Assembly (NCBI RefSeq): GCF_030406725.1 | Contig: NZ_CP129107.1 | Span: 434,001-498,000, forward strand | Reading direction: 5' to 3' | Source of the DNA: Alteriqipengyuania flavescens | Lineage (GTDB): Bacteria; Pseudomonadota; Alphaproteobacteria; Sphingomonadales; Sphingomonadaceae | Length of the DNA: 64,000 nt | Part shown: positions 25,833 through 34,281 of the stretch, piece by piece | Layout: the number at the start of each line of letters is the position of its first letter | Position numbering within the stretch: the first letter of the stretch is position 1 | Position numbers and translations under genes: made by a program | Notes under the pieces: model-generated | What the model was told of the DNA's origin: nothing | The model's database searches: none | The model's input: the letters and a program-made list of their open reading frames with translations, nothing else

Positions 25833-26954
25833 CTAGGGCGCGAAGCGCGACGGTGCGTACAGGATCGCGTCCAGCCTTTCCGTCATCGTATCGCGCGGCT
25901 TTCCGAGCAGCAGCTGCGCGCCCAGCCGCGCGGCGGCCGGCGCGGTCTGGATGCCGTAACCGCCCTGCCCCGCGAACCAGAAGAACCCGCCAACTCGTGG
26001 GTCGAAGCCGTAGACCGGCAGGCGGTCGGGCGCAAAGCTGCGCAGGCCGGCCCATTTGCGCTCCACCCGCAGCGGCTTCCACGTGGTCACCGCCTCCAGC
26101 CGGTCTATGGCGAGCGCCACGTCCATTTCCTCCGGCGCGGCATCGCAGGGGGCGGACGGCGTTTCGTCATGCGGGCTCAGCCACAAGCGGCCATTCTCCG
26201 GCTTGAAGTAGAAGTCGCCATTGATGCCGAGGCATAGCGGCATGTCGGCGGGCGGCGCGGGATCGGTCTGCAGCTGCACGACCGTGCGGCGCAGCGGGGC
26301 GATGCCGAGCGGGCGCGCGCCGGCGATTTGCGCCAGCGTATCGGCCCAGGCGCCTGCCGCGTTCACGAGCGTCCCTGCGGACAGCGTGTCGCCGCCGGCG
26401 AGGTCGAGCCTCCAGCAGTCGGCGCTCCTGTTCGCCGCGACGACCCGCAACCGGGTCAGCAGCGTCACCCCGCCCTTGCGCGCCGCGCCGAGATAATGCG
26501 CGTGGAGCCCGCCGACATCGATATCGGCACAGTCCGGCTGGTCGATGGCGCGGTCCCATTCGGCCCTGAGGCCGGGAACGCGGTTTTCGAGCGCCGCCCG
26601 GTCGATGCGGGAGAAGGTCGCGCCGGTGTCCGCGAACCGCTCTTCGAAGCGGTCGAGCGCCCCTTCGTCCCCTTCGCGCGCAAGATAGAGCGCGCCGCGG
26701 CGGCCGAGGAAACCGCCTTCGCGCAGGTAGGACCCTGAGGCGAGCGTGAGCGGCACAATCTCCGGCCCGCCGTAGCATTCTTCCCAGAAAGCCGCGCTGC
26801 GGCCCGTGGCGTGGTAGCCGGGCGTATCCTCCGCCTCGAGCAGCGCGATGGAGAGCTTGGCACCGCCCGTACGGGCCGTACGCGCGCATTCGGCGGCGAG
26901 GCTGGCCCCCGCCATGCCCGCACCGACGATGGCGATGTCGAAGCGCAGGGTCAC
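25833..26954 (-). CDS. FAD-dependent oxidoreductase of the D-amino-acid oxidase (DAO) family
   Basis: A 373-residue flavoenzyme. The FAD dinucleotide fold is FDIAIVGAGMAGASLAAE at the N-terminus (GAGMAG 11 to 16), the second FAD contact is GYHATGRSAAFW, and the DAO-type C-terminal loop is FWFAGQGGYGIQTAPAAARL. Relatives include D-amino-acid dehydrogenases, glycine oxidase-like and hydroxyglutarate oxidase-like enzymes; I cannot choose a substrate. The GTG start at 26,954 overlaps the stop of the upstream hydrolase gene (GTGA), so the two are coupled. Confidence 0.88.
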   Translation of the reverse strand: MTLRFDIAIVGAGMAGASLAAECARTARTGGAKLSIALLEAEDTPGYHATGRSAAFWEECYGGPEIVPLTLASGSYLREGGFLGRRGALYLAREGDEGALDRFEERFADTGATFSRIDRAALENRVPGLRAEWDRAIDQPDCADIDVGGLHAHYLGAARKGGVTLLTRLRVVAANRSADCWRLDLAGGDTLSAGTLVNAAGAWADTLAQIAGARPLGIAPLRRTVVQLQTDPAPPADMPLCLGINGDFYFKPENGRLWLSPHDETPSAPCDAAPEEMDVALAIDRLEAVTTWKPLRVERKWAGLRSFAPDRLPVYGFDPRVGGFFWFAGQGGYGIQTAPAAARLGAQLLLGKPRDTMTERLDAILYAPSRFAP

Positions 26955-27937
26955 TGTTTCGGCAGCGTCTCGTCGAGGAAGGCGTCGATCTCGCCCAGCG
27001 CGCGGTCGCGCACGCCGTCCACTTCGCGCAGGATCTCGTGCCGCGCTTCCGTGCCGAAGCGGACCAGCGTGGCATTGGGCATCCGCTCGATGGCGCGCTC
27101 CACTGCCGCGTGACTGACCAGCTTGTCGTTCGAGGTGGAGATCGCGACGGTCGGCACGGTCACCGCCTCCAGTACACCAGTTCGGTTGAGGCCGCGTACC
27201 GAGGCATAGGCGCGTTCGACCCAGCCCCAACTGCCAGGCCCCATGACGAGGCCGGGCCGCTCGGTCCGCCACCACTGCTCGTCGCCATAGCGATCGTCGT
27301 CGTGAGTCAGCAGCTTTTCGCGCCCGGCCGGTATTTCGCCCGGTTTCTCGCTCCACTTCCACGCCGGCCGCTTGGGATCGCCGATTGCCGTCATCAGCTT
27401 CGCAAACCCGTGGGCGACGGGAAGCGGCAGCGGCGGGCCGGTGAAGCCGAGCATGGGCGCGGACAGCACCAGCGCGTCGGGCGCGGCGGCACCGTCCACC
27501 ACGGCGCGCAGGGCAAGGTGGCCGCCCATCGAATGGCCGCACAGGACATGCGGGCCGGGCGTCTCCGCAACCCAGCCTTGCCAGAAGCCCGCCAGGTCCG
27601 CGATCCAGGTGCCGAAGTCGTCCACGTGACCGGTTACCTCGTCGCCGCCCAGCCGCCCGGACAGCGCCTGCCCGCGCCAGTCGATCGCGGTGACGTGCCA
27701 GCCCCGCGCCGCCCAGTGTTCCAGCGTTTCGAGGTATTTCTCGTAGAAATCGCCGCGCCCGGGGCAGAACAGCAGCGAACCGCGCGGATTTACGGCGGCG
27801 AAATCGATCCGCCGGATCGCGTGGCCGTCGGCTGCTTTCCAGACGCTTTCCCGCGCGATTGCGGGAATTACGCGGCCCGCCGTGCGCCCCGCGGCATCGG
27901 TGTTACTGGTTTGGCTAATTCCAACCTCCTCGGCCAT
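26951..27937 (-). CDS. alpha/beta hydrolase, lysophospholipase / monoglyceride-lipase type
   Basis: A 328-residue serine hydrolase. The nucleophile elbow is LCGHSMGGHLALRA, after the oxyanion strand GSLLFCPGRGDFYEKY. The late Asp lies in VPTVAISTSNDKLV and a candidate catalytic His in EARHEILREVDGVR, the usual order for the PldB/MGLL group. Such enzymes release fatty acids from lysophospholipids or monoglycerides. No signal peptide, so cytoplasmic or membrane-associated. I start at MAEEVGISQ; the open frame upstream is antisense to cpaA and non-coding. It is coupled to the FAD oxidoreductase. Confidence 0.88.
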   Translation of the reverse strand: MAEEVGISQTSNTDAAGRTAGRVIPAIARESVWKAADGHAIRRIDFAAVNPRGSLLFCPGRGDFYEKYLETLEHWAARGWHVTAIDWRGQALSGRLGGDEVTGHVDDFGTWIADLAGFWQGWVAETPGPHVLCGHSMGGHLALRAVVDGAAAPDALVLSAPMLGFTGPPLPLPVAHGFAKLMTAIGDPKRPAWKWSEKPGEIPAGREKLLTHDDDRYGDEQWWRTERPGLVMGPGSWGWVERAYASVRGLNRTGVLEAVTVPTVAISTSNDKLVSHAAVERAIERMPNATLVRFGTEARHEILREVDGVRDRALGEIDAFLDETLPKQ

Positions 27938-28000
27938 GGTTACTTTTTGGTAAGCCCTTCCCCGTAACGATGCCTTCCGTGGGACCGCCAGGGGGGCATC

Positions 28001-28489
28001 ATGCCAGGATTTGACGTGCAGTACGTGCTGCTTGCCGCATTGGCAATCGCACTCGTCATCGCTGCATTTACCGACATCAAGGAGCGCCGGATCGCCAACT
28101 GGCTGACCGGCTCCATCGCCGTTTGCGCGCCGCTGTTCTGGTGGGCGACGGGACTGTCGCTGTGGCCCGGCGTAGCGCTGCAATTCGGCGTCGCCATCGC
28201 CGCCTTCGCCGTCTTCGCCGCGCTGTTCGCGATGAAGTGGATGGGCGGCGGCGACGTGAAGCTGCTGACCGCGCTCGCCCTGTGGGTGGAGCCGACCATG
28301 TTCCTGCGCCTGATCGTGTTCATGGCGCTGATCGGCGGCGTCCTGACGCTGCTGATGGGCATGTGGCACATCATGCGCCGCCAGCGTGAGCGGCTGGCCA
28401 TTCCCTACGGGGTCGCAATCTCGTCTGCCGGGCTCTGGGTGCTCGGCTCCCATTACATTCCCCAGATGCAGGGCGGCATAGCGGGGTGA
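28001..28489 (+). CDS. cpaA: prepilin peptidase CpaA (A24 aspartic protease)
   Basis: A 162-residue polytopic membrane protease that trims the leader from Flp prepilin and pseudopilins. Both catalytic aspartates are present: Asp25 in AAFTDIKERRIAN and Asp85 in the GxGD motif MGGGDVKLL. It has the short, single-domain form without the N-methyltransferase domain of PilD. It heads the pilus block, 74 bases before cpaB, but no flp pilin gene lies just before or after it, so the pilin substrate must be encoded elsewhere. Confidence 0.92.
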   Translation: MPGFDVQYVLLAALAIALVIAAFTDIKERRIANWLTGSIAVCAPLFWWATGLSLWPGVALQFGVAIAAFAVFAALFAMKWMGGGDVKLLTALALWVEPTMFLRLIVFMALIGGVLTLLMGMWHIMRRQRERLAIPYGVAISSAGLWVLGSHYIPQMQGGIAG

Positions 28490-28563
28490 ACCCGATTTTA
28501 ACCAATCCGGCCGATAAGCGCACCATTCGTAACGCTTGGCCAATCGAGGGGGCATAACGCGCC

Positions 28564-29634
28564 ATGGACAGGAAGAAGCTTATTTTGCTCGTTGGGGCTG
28601 TGTTGATCGCCATCGGCACCGCATTTGCAGCCCGTAGTCTGATTGCCGGTGCCAGCGCACCCCAGGCGGAGGCCGGTCCGGTCGAGCCGCAGGGTCCGAA
28701 GGTCCTGGTGGCGCAGCGCGCTCTCCCCGTCGGCACGATCATCAGTGCGGATTCGGTCGGCTTCCAGCTGTGGCCGCAGGAAATGGTCCGCGATGCCTAT
28801 TTCATCGACGGCGAGGCCGACATGACAAAGCTGCTCGGCACGGTGGTCCGCCACCCGATCACGGCCGGCGAGCCGGTGACTCAGGGCGCGCTCGTCGCGC
28901 CGGGCGACCGCGGCTTCCTGGCGGCTGCACTCGGCCCGGGCATGCGCGCCGTCACCGTCCCCGTTTCGGCCAAGACCGGCGTTGCCGGCTTCGTGTTCCC
29001 GGGCGACCGTGTCGACCTGATGCTGACGCAGACGGTCAAGGGCGCAGAGGGCCCGCCGCTGCAGGCGACCGAAACCATCCTGCGCAACGTCCGCGTGCTC
29101 GCCACCGACCAGTCGACCGAGCAGGAGATCGTCGAAGGCAAGACCGTGGTCACCGCGTTCCGCACGGTGACGCTGGAAGTGACCCCGACGATCGCGGAGA
29201 AGATCTTCGTCGCCCAGACGATCGGAACGCTCAGCCTGTCGCTGCGCTCGATCGCCGATAGCCAGTCCGAACTAGAACGCGCCATCGCCAGCGGTGACGT
29301 GACCCTGCCGGAAGGCGCCACGCCCGAAGAGGAAGAGGAAATTCTGCGCGCCGCGATGAGCCGCCCGCTGGATGGCCGCGCCACCTTCTCGACCGGCGGC
29401 GACGTGTCGCGCTTCCAGCGCTCCACCGTTCCGTCGCAGACCAGCGAGCGCGACCGCCTGCGGGTGCAGGCCGAGAAGGCCCGCCTGTCGCAACAGAGCA
29501 GCTACGCGCCGCGCTCCGTTGCCCGCCCGCCCCGCGCAGCCGAGGCCGCCACGACCACCACCGTCGCCGTTCCGCGCGGCTCCGTGGTCCGGGTGACCCG
29601 CGGCAAGAGCACCACCGCAGTACCGGTGGATTGA
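28564..29634 (+). CDS. cpaB: Flp pilus assembly protein CpaB/RcpC
   Basis: A 356-residue periplasmic protein anchored by an N-terminal helix (about residues 4 to 26). A SAF domain follows (VLVAQRALPVGTIISADSVGFQLWP, about 45 to 70), then the RcpC/CpaB domain with TVPVSAKTGVAGFVFPGDRVDLMLT. The C-terminal 100 residues are charged and low-complexity. CpaB is thought to modulate or gate the secretin CpaC. It is followed at once by cpaC, with a Shine–Dalgarno just past its stop. Confidence 0.93.
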   Translation: MDRKKLILLVGAVLIAIGTAFAARSLIAGASAPQAEAGPVEPQGPKVLVAQRALPVGTIISADSVGFQLWPQEMVRDAYFIDGEADMTKLLGTVVRHPITAGEPVTQGALVAPGDRGFLAAALGPGMRAVTVPVSAKTGVAGFVFPGDRVDLMLTQTVKGAEGPPLQATETILRNVRVLATDQSTEQEIVEGKTVVTAFRTVTLEVTPTIAEKIFVAQTIGTLSLSLRSIADSQSELERAIASGDVTLPEGATPEEEEEILRAAMSRPLDGRATFSTGGDVSRFQRSTVPSQTSERDRLRVQAEKARLSQQSSYAPRSVARPPRAAEAATTTTVAVPRGSVVRVTRGKSTTAVPVD

Positions 29635-29699
29635 GGGTGGCCATGAACACGACAACCGCAATCGCCGCCCACACGGGCACGACTTCGAGGGGCAAGACC

Positions 29700-31244
29700 A
29701 TGAAACGCCTGTTTGCAACCATGCTGACCGCCACCTGCGCGCTCGCACCGCTGGCCCTGGCGCCGACGGCGCCGGCCCGGGCCCAGTCGGTCATTCGCCC
29801 CGCTTCGGACATCGTCCTGTCGGTGGGTCGCGGCGAACTGATCACCGTGCCCGGCGCGATGACCGACATCTTCGTCGCCAACGAGGCGATTGCCGATGTC
29901 CAGGTGAAATCGCAGCGCCAGCTGTACGTCTTCGGCAAGTCGGGCGGGACTACCACGGTCTATGCCAGCAATGCCGCCGGCGATGTCATCTGGTCCGCCA
30001 ACGTGCGCGTCGGTTCCAACATCGACAGCGTCGACCAGATGCTGGCGCTGGCCATGCCGGATGCCCGCATCTCGGTCGCCACGATGGGCACCAACACGGT
30101 GTTGCTGACCGGCACCATCGCTTCGCCGGAAGATGCGGCCGAAGCCGAACGTCTGGTCGAAGCCTTCGTGGGCGAGGACGCCAATGTCGTCAGCCGCCTG
30201 CGCATGGCGACGCCGCTGCAGGTGAACCTGCAAGTTCGCTTTGCCGAGGTCAGCCGCTCGCTGGTCCGCACGCTGGGCGCCAACCTGGCCAGCATCGACG
30301 GGACCGATGGTTTCCAGTTTGGCATCGGACAGGGACGCGGCCCAACCACCTTCCGGCCGGGTTCGGCCACGGGCGTGGGCAGCAGCATCAAGACGCAGAT
30401 TCCCGATCCCAACAACCCCGGTAAGTTCATCGAGGTCGACGGGACGAACATCCCCCCCGCCTCGCTCGGCACGACCATTGCCGGTGTCGGCGAATTCCTC
30501 GGCCTCGACCTTGCCGGCGCGCTCGACCTTGCCGAACGCCAGGGCCTGGTGACCACGCTGTCGCAGCCCAACCTGACCGCGCTTTCGGGCGAAACCGCCA
30601 GCTTCCTCGCCGGCGGCGAATTCCCGATCCCGATCAGCCAGGGCCTCGGCAGCACGTCGATCGAATATCGCAAGTTCGGCGTCAGCCTGTCCTACACGCC
30701 CTACGTCCTCGCCAACGGCCGGATCTCGATCCGCGTGCGGCCGGAAGTGTCCGAACTATCGAGCCAGGGGGCGGTGACGCTCAACGGCTTCCAGGTCCCG
30801 GCGCTGACCATCCGCCGCGCCGAGACGACCGTGGAACTCGGCTCCGGCCAGAGCTTCATGATCGCCGGCCTGATGAGCAACAGCTCGCAGAACTCGATCG
30901 AGAAGGCCCCGGGCCTCGGCGACCTGCCGATCCTCGGCAACCTGTTCCGCAGCACCGAATTCCGCCGCGGCGAAACCGAGCTGGTGATCGTGGTGACGCC
31001 GTACCTGGTGAACCCGGTCAACGACCGCGACATCATCCTGCCGACCGACGGCTTCCGCGCCCCGAACGTGGCCCAGCAGCTGCTGCTGAACCAGGACCAG
31101 GACGGCCAGAGCGGCGTGCGCCGCCCCGGCCCGACCGAAGCCATCGTTGAGCAGGCGCCGCAGGTCGGTGCCGCCCAGCAGGGCAACACTGCGCCCGCGC
31201 GCACCGCCGCCCTGCCCACCCCCGGCTTCAGCCTGAACGACTGA
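29700..31244 (+). CDS. cpaC: Flp pilus secretin CpaC/RcpA
   Basis: The outer-membrane secretin of the pilus, about 514 residues from this start. The signal peptide MKRLFATMLTATCALAPLAL…ARA is preceded by GAGGGG at the right distance; an in-frame ATG at 29,643 with its own GAGGG is the alternative. Domains in order are an N-terminal pilus-formation/N0 domain (SDIVLSVGRGELITVPGAMTDIFVAN), a BON domain (about residues 105 to 165) and the secretin core with NLTALSGETASFLAGGEFPIP and GLGDLPILGNLFRSTEFRRGETELVIVVTP, the secretin hallmark. The tail is Gln- and Ala-rich. Confidence 0.94.
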   Translation: MKRLFATMLTATCALAPLALAPTAPARAQSVIRPASDIVLSVGRGELITVPGAMTDIFVANEAIADVQVKSQRQLYVFGKSGGTTTVYASNAAGDVIWSANVRVGSNIDSVDQMLALAMPDARISVATMGTNTVLLTGTIASPEDAAEAERLVEAFVGEDANVVSRLRMATPLQVNLQVRFAEVSRSLVRTLGANLASIDGTDGFQFGIGQGRGPTTFRPGSATGVGSSIKTQIPDPNNPGKFIEVDGTNIPPASLGTTIAGVGEFLGLDLAGALDLAERQGLVTTLSQPNLTALSGETASFLAGGEFPIPISQGLGSTSIEYRKFGVSLSYTPYVLANGRISIRVRPEVSELSSQGAVTLNGFQVPALTIRRAETTVELGSGQSFMIAGLMSNSSQNSIEKAPGLGDLPILGNLFRSTEFRRGETELVIVVTPYLVNPVNDRDIILPTDGFRAPNVAQQLLLNQDQDGQSGVRRPGPTEAIVEQAPQVGAAQQGNTAPARTAALPTPGFSLND

Positions 31245-31258
31245 GAAAGGTGACCACC

Positions 31259-31909
31259 ATGTCCAACTTCAACAAGAAAACCGGCTTCGTGGCCATCGCC
31301 GTCTCGCTCGGCCTCGCACTGGGCGCCTGCAGCGGCCAGCCGCAGAACCGCTCGCTCTATTCGACCAAGCAGCCGGTCGTGGAACGCTCGAACTACTCGC
31401 TCGACCTCGCCAGCGGCGCGGGCGGGCTGACAGTGGCCGAACAGGCCCGCCTCAATTCGTGGTTCGAAACGCTCGAACTCGGCTATGGCGACAGCGTCTA
31501 TGTCGACGATCCGCTGTCGAGCGGCGCGACCCGCGAGGCCGTGGCCCAGATCGCCGGCCGCCACGGCGTGCTGATTTCGCAAGGCGCCCCGGTCACCCCG
31601 GGGTACGTCGATCCGGGCACGACCCGCGTCGTCGTCAGCCGCGCACGGGCCTATGTGCCGGGCTGTCCGGACTGGTCGTCGAAGGACGGCTTCAACTGGA
31701 CCAACGGGACCAGCCCCGGATACGGCTGCGCCGTCAATTCGAACCTGGCCGCCATGGTCGCCAACCCGCAGCACCTGATCGAAGGTGAAAAGGGCACCGG
31801 CGAAACCGTGGTCGCCACATCCAATCGCGCCATCCAGAGCTATCGCGACGCCGAACCGACCGGCGCCGGCGGCCTGCAGGGCGAAAGCTTCGGCGAAGGG
31901 GGGAACTGA
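31259..31909 (+). CDS. cpaD: Flp pilus lipoprotein CpaD
   Basis: A 216-residue outer-membrane lipoprotein that likely pilots or stabilises the secretin. The lipobox is LALGAC (Cys at about residue 24) after a basic N-region. The CpaD domain shows the typical Tyr/Asp-rich part and two cysteines in YVPGCPDWSSKDGFNWTNGT…YGCAVNSNLAAMVANPQHLI, a family hallmark. I start at ATG 31,259 because AAAGG lies seven bases before it; a GTG three codons earlier is also possible. It sits between cpaC and cpaE. Confidence 0.92.
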   Translation: MSNFNKKTGFVAIAVSLGLALGACSGQPQNRSLYSTKQPVVERSNYSLDLASGAGGLTVAEQARLNSWFETLELGYGDSVYVDDPLSSGATREAVAQIAGRHGVLISQGAPVTPGYVDPGTTRVVVSRARAYVPGCPDWSSKDGFNWTNGTSPGYGCAVNSNLAAMVANPQHLIEGEKGTGETVVATSNRAIQSYRDAEPTGAGGLQGESFGEGGN

Positions 31910-31912
31910 GCC

Positions 31913-33217
31913 ATGAACGCACCCTGGAAACCCGGCGCAGGCGGCAATCGCGATCCGTTTTCCGCATTCATCTGCGACGAAACCTCGCTCGACGTGCTGC
32001 GGCCCGTCGTGGTCGAAATGGGCTGGCAGCCCGAAAAGTGCAACAAGGGCGGCCTGCGCAACGCGGTGCAGTCGCTCTCGATCGCCGCGAGCCCTGCCAT
32101 CCTCATGGTCGACCTGTCGGAATGCGGCGACCCGCTGAACGATATCAACGCCCTGGCCGAGGTATGCGAACCCGGCACGGTGGTGATCGCGGTCGGCCAG
32201 GTGAACGACGTTCGCCTGTACCGCGACCTGCTGTCGAGCGGCATCCACGATTACCTGCTGAAGCCGCTGTCGGCGGGCCAGCTGCGCGATTCGCTCAGCC
32301 AGGCGCAGGCCGTGTTCGCCGCGCCCAAGAGCGGTGACGGATCGGTCGGCAAGAAGCACGTCTCGACCGCAGTGGTCGGCACGCGTGGCGGCGTCGGTTC
32401 CTCGATGCTGGCGACCTCGCTCGCCTGGCTGTTCAGCACCGATCACGCATCGCCCACGGCGCTGCTCGATCTCGACGTGCACTTCGGCACCGGCGCGTTG
32501 ACGCTGGACCTGGAGCCGGGCCGCGGCCTGACCGACGCGATCGACAACCCCAGCCGCATCGACGGCCTGTTTATCGAACGCGCCATGATCCGCGCCAACG
32601 ACAATCTCGCCATCCTGTCCGCAGAAGCGCCGATCAATGCGCCGCTGATGACCGACGGTGCGGCCTTCGCCCAGCTCCAGGAAGAGTTCAAGCAAGCCTT
32701 CGAGATGACCGTGGTCGACATGCCGCGCAACATCCTGATCAATTTCCCGCACCTGCTGCACGAAGTGAACGTGGTGGTGGTGGTGACCGAAATGACGCTG
32801 GCCAGTGCGCGCGATGCGATCCGCATCCTGTCGTGGCTGAACGCCAATGCCCCGCACGCCACCCCGCTGGTGGTCGCGAACAAGGTGCAAGGCGGTGCCG
32901 GCGAAATCAGCAAGGCCGATTTCGAAGCGTCGATCGAACGCAAGATCAACTTCACGATCCCCTACGACGTGAAGGCTGCGACCAATGCCGCCAAGCTCGG
33001 CCAGACCTTTGCCAATGCGAACCGCTCGGCCAAGTCCGGCTCGGTCGTGCGCGACATCGCCAAGGCGATCGTCGGCGCGGGCGACGGGGACGGCGCCGAG
33101 GAACTGGCGGCAGCGGGCGACAAGTCGCTGCTCGGCAAGTTCGACATCAAGTCGTTCCTTACGCCCAAGAAGGCCAAGGGCGCCAAGTCCGAAGCCGAAA
33201 CCGAAGCTGCGGAATGA
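31913..33217 (+). CDS. cpaE: CpaE/TadZ, ParA/MinD-like pilus localisation ATPase
   Basis: A 434-residue protein with an N-terminal receiver-like domain (about residues 15 to 130) and a ParA/MinD-like domain (about 150 to 390), which positions the pilus machine at a cell pole in studied bacteria. The P-loop is degenerate: TRGGVGSS (157 to 164) has Arg in place of the signature Lys and Ser in place of the P-loop Lys, known to vary in TadZ. The segment TALLDLDVHFGTGALTLDLEPGRGLTDAI is the expected Walker-type continuation. The C-terminus is Lys/Glu/Ala-rich. In most homologous loci the cpaF ATPase gene follows; here tadB follows directly. Confidence 0.93.
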   Translation: MNAPWKPGAGGNRDPFSAFICDETSLDVLRPVVVEMGWQPEKCNKGGLRNAVQSLSIAASPAILMVDLSECGDPLNDINALAEVCEPGTVVIAVGQVNDVRLYRDLLSSGIHDYLLKPLSAGQLRDSLSQAQAVFAAPKSGDGSVGKKHVSTAVVGTRGGVGSSMLATSLAWLFSTDHASPTALLDLDVHFGTGALTLDLEPGRGLTDAIDNPSRIDGLFIERAMIRANDNLAILSAEAPINAPLMTDGAAFAQLQEEFKQAFEMTVVDMPRNILINFPHLLHEVNVVVVVTEMTLASARDAIRILSWLNANAPHATPLVVANKVQGGAGEISKADFEASIERKINFTIPYDVKAATNAAKLGQTFANANRSAKSGSVVRDIAKAIVGAGDGDGAEELAAAGDKSLLGKFDIKSFLTPKKAKGAKSEAETEAAE

Positions 33218-33224
33218 GGTGGCA

Positions 33225-33249
33225 GGCCGGGTGCCGCGTGCGCCCGGCC
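33225..33249 (+). promoter_or_regulatory. hairpin between cpaE and tadB
   Basis: In the 76-base gap between cpaE and tadB a 10-base stem (33,225–33,234 with 33,240–33,249, one G–U-type pair) closes a 5-base loop. No U-tract follows, so it is not a standard intrinsic terminator. It may attenuate transcription or stabilise the cpaE message. This is the place where cpaF would normally be. Confidence 0.35.
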
Positions 33250-33293
33250 TTCCCCGCCATCCCGCCCATCCGAACGCAAGAGGCGAATAGACC

Positions 33294-34265
33294 ATGGATA
33301 TCTTCACGCTGGCACTGATCGCGGCAGGCATCATGGCGCTGATGGTGCTGGGATATGCCTTCATCGCCGCGCCCTCTGCCGCCAAGGAAAGCCAGCGCCG
33401 CCTGCAGGCCGTGCGCTTCCGCCATTCGCAGGACGCGGAAACCAAGGTCGAATCGCAGCTGAAAAAGGCGATCGCGGCGCGCAAGCCCAAGGCGCACAAG
33501 CTCGCCGGCTCCGGCTCGCGCGTGCAGGCGCTGGAACTGCGGCTGGATCGGACCGGCAAGGGCTGGACGCTGACGCAGTATATGTATGCGACGATCGGCA
33601 TCACGCTCGCCGTCATGCTGATCATCTACATGAAATCGGGCAGCCTGATACTCGGCCTGGCGCTCGGCATCGTGTTCGGCGCGGGCATTCCGCACCTGGT
33701 GGTCGGCCACTTCATCAAGAAGCGTTCGAACGCCTTCACGGCGAAGTTCCCCGACGCGATCGAGCTGCTGGTACGCGGCCTGCGTTCGGGCCTCCCGGTC
33801 ACGGAAACGCTGGCCGTGGTCGCGCAGGAAATCCCCGGCCCTGTCGGCATCGAATTCAAGAGCGTGGTCGAACGCATCAAGATCGGCCGCACGATGGAAG
33901 AGGCGCTGCAGGAAACCGCCGACAAGCTCAACACGCCGGAATTCAGCTTCTTCTGCATCACCCTGGCGATCCAGCGGGAAACGGGCGGCAACCTTGCCGA
34001 AACGCTTTCCAACCTTGCCGACGTGCTGCGCAAGCGCGGCCAGATGAAGCTGAAAATCAAGGCGATGAGCTCGGAATCCAAGGCCTCCGCCTATATCGTG
34101 GGCGCCCTGCCCTTCATCGTGTTCGCGATGATCTGGTGGATCAACCCGGACTACATCGGCGGCTTCTTCGTCGAGGAACGCCTGATCATCACCGGCCTCG
34201 GCGGCCTGGTGTGGATGAGCATCGGCGTGTTCATCATGGCCAAGATGGTAAGCTTCGAGATCTGA
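33294..34265 (+). CDS. tadB: Flp pilus inner-membrane platform protein TadB
   Basis: A 323-residue type II secretion F-domain (GspF-like) membrane protein that forms the inner-membrane platform with TadC. The first helix is at the N-terminus (residues 2 to 26). After a cytoplasmic basic region come two helices (about 95 to 140), then the conserved cytoplasmic domain with FPDAIELLVRGLRSGLPVTETLAVVAQEIPGPVG and the two C-terminal helices. The ATG follows AAGAGG by a few bases. Confidence 0.94.
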   Translation: MDIFTLALIAAGIMALMVLGYAFIAAPSAAKESQRRLQAVRFRHSQDAETKVESQLKKAIAARKPKAHKLAGSGSRVQALELRLDRTGKGWTLTQYMYATIGITLAVMLIIYMKSGSLILGLALGIVFGAGIPHLVVGHFIKKRSNAFTAKFPDAIELLVRGLRSGLPVTETLAVVAQEIPGPVGIEFKSVVERIKIGRTMEEALQETADKLNTPEFSFFCITLAIQRETGGNLAETLSNLADVLRKRGQMKLKIKAMSSESKASAYIVGALPFIVFAMIWWINPDYIGGFFVEERLIITGLGGLVWMSIGVFIMAKMVSFEI

Positions 34266-34281
34266 GCGGGGGACGATAACA

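Noticed and set aside
28490-28563. A flp pilin gene in the gap between cpaA and cpaB
   Set aside because: The gap is 74 bases and has no open frame with a prepilin leader.
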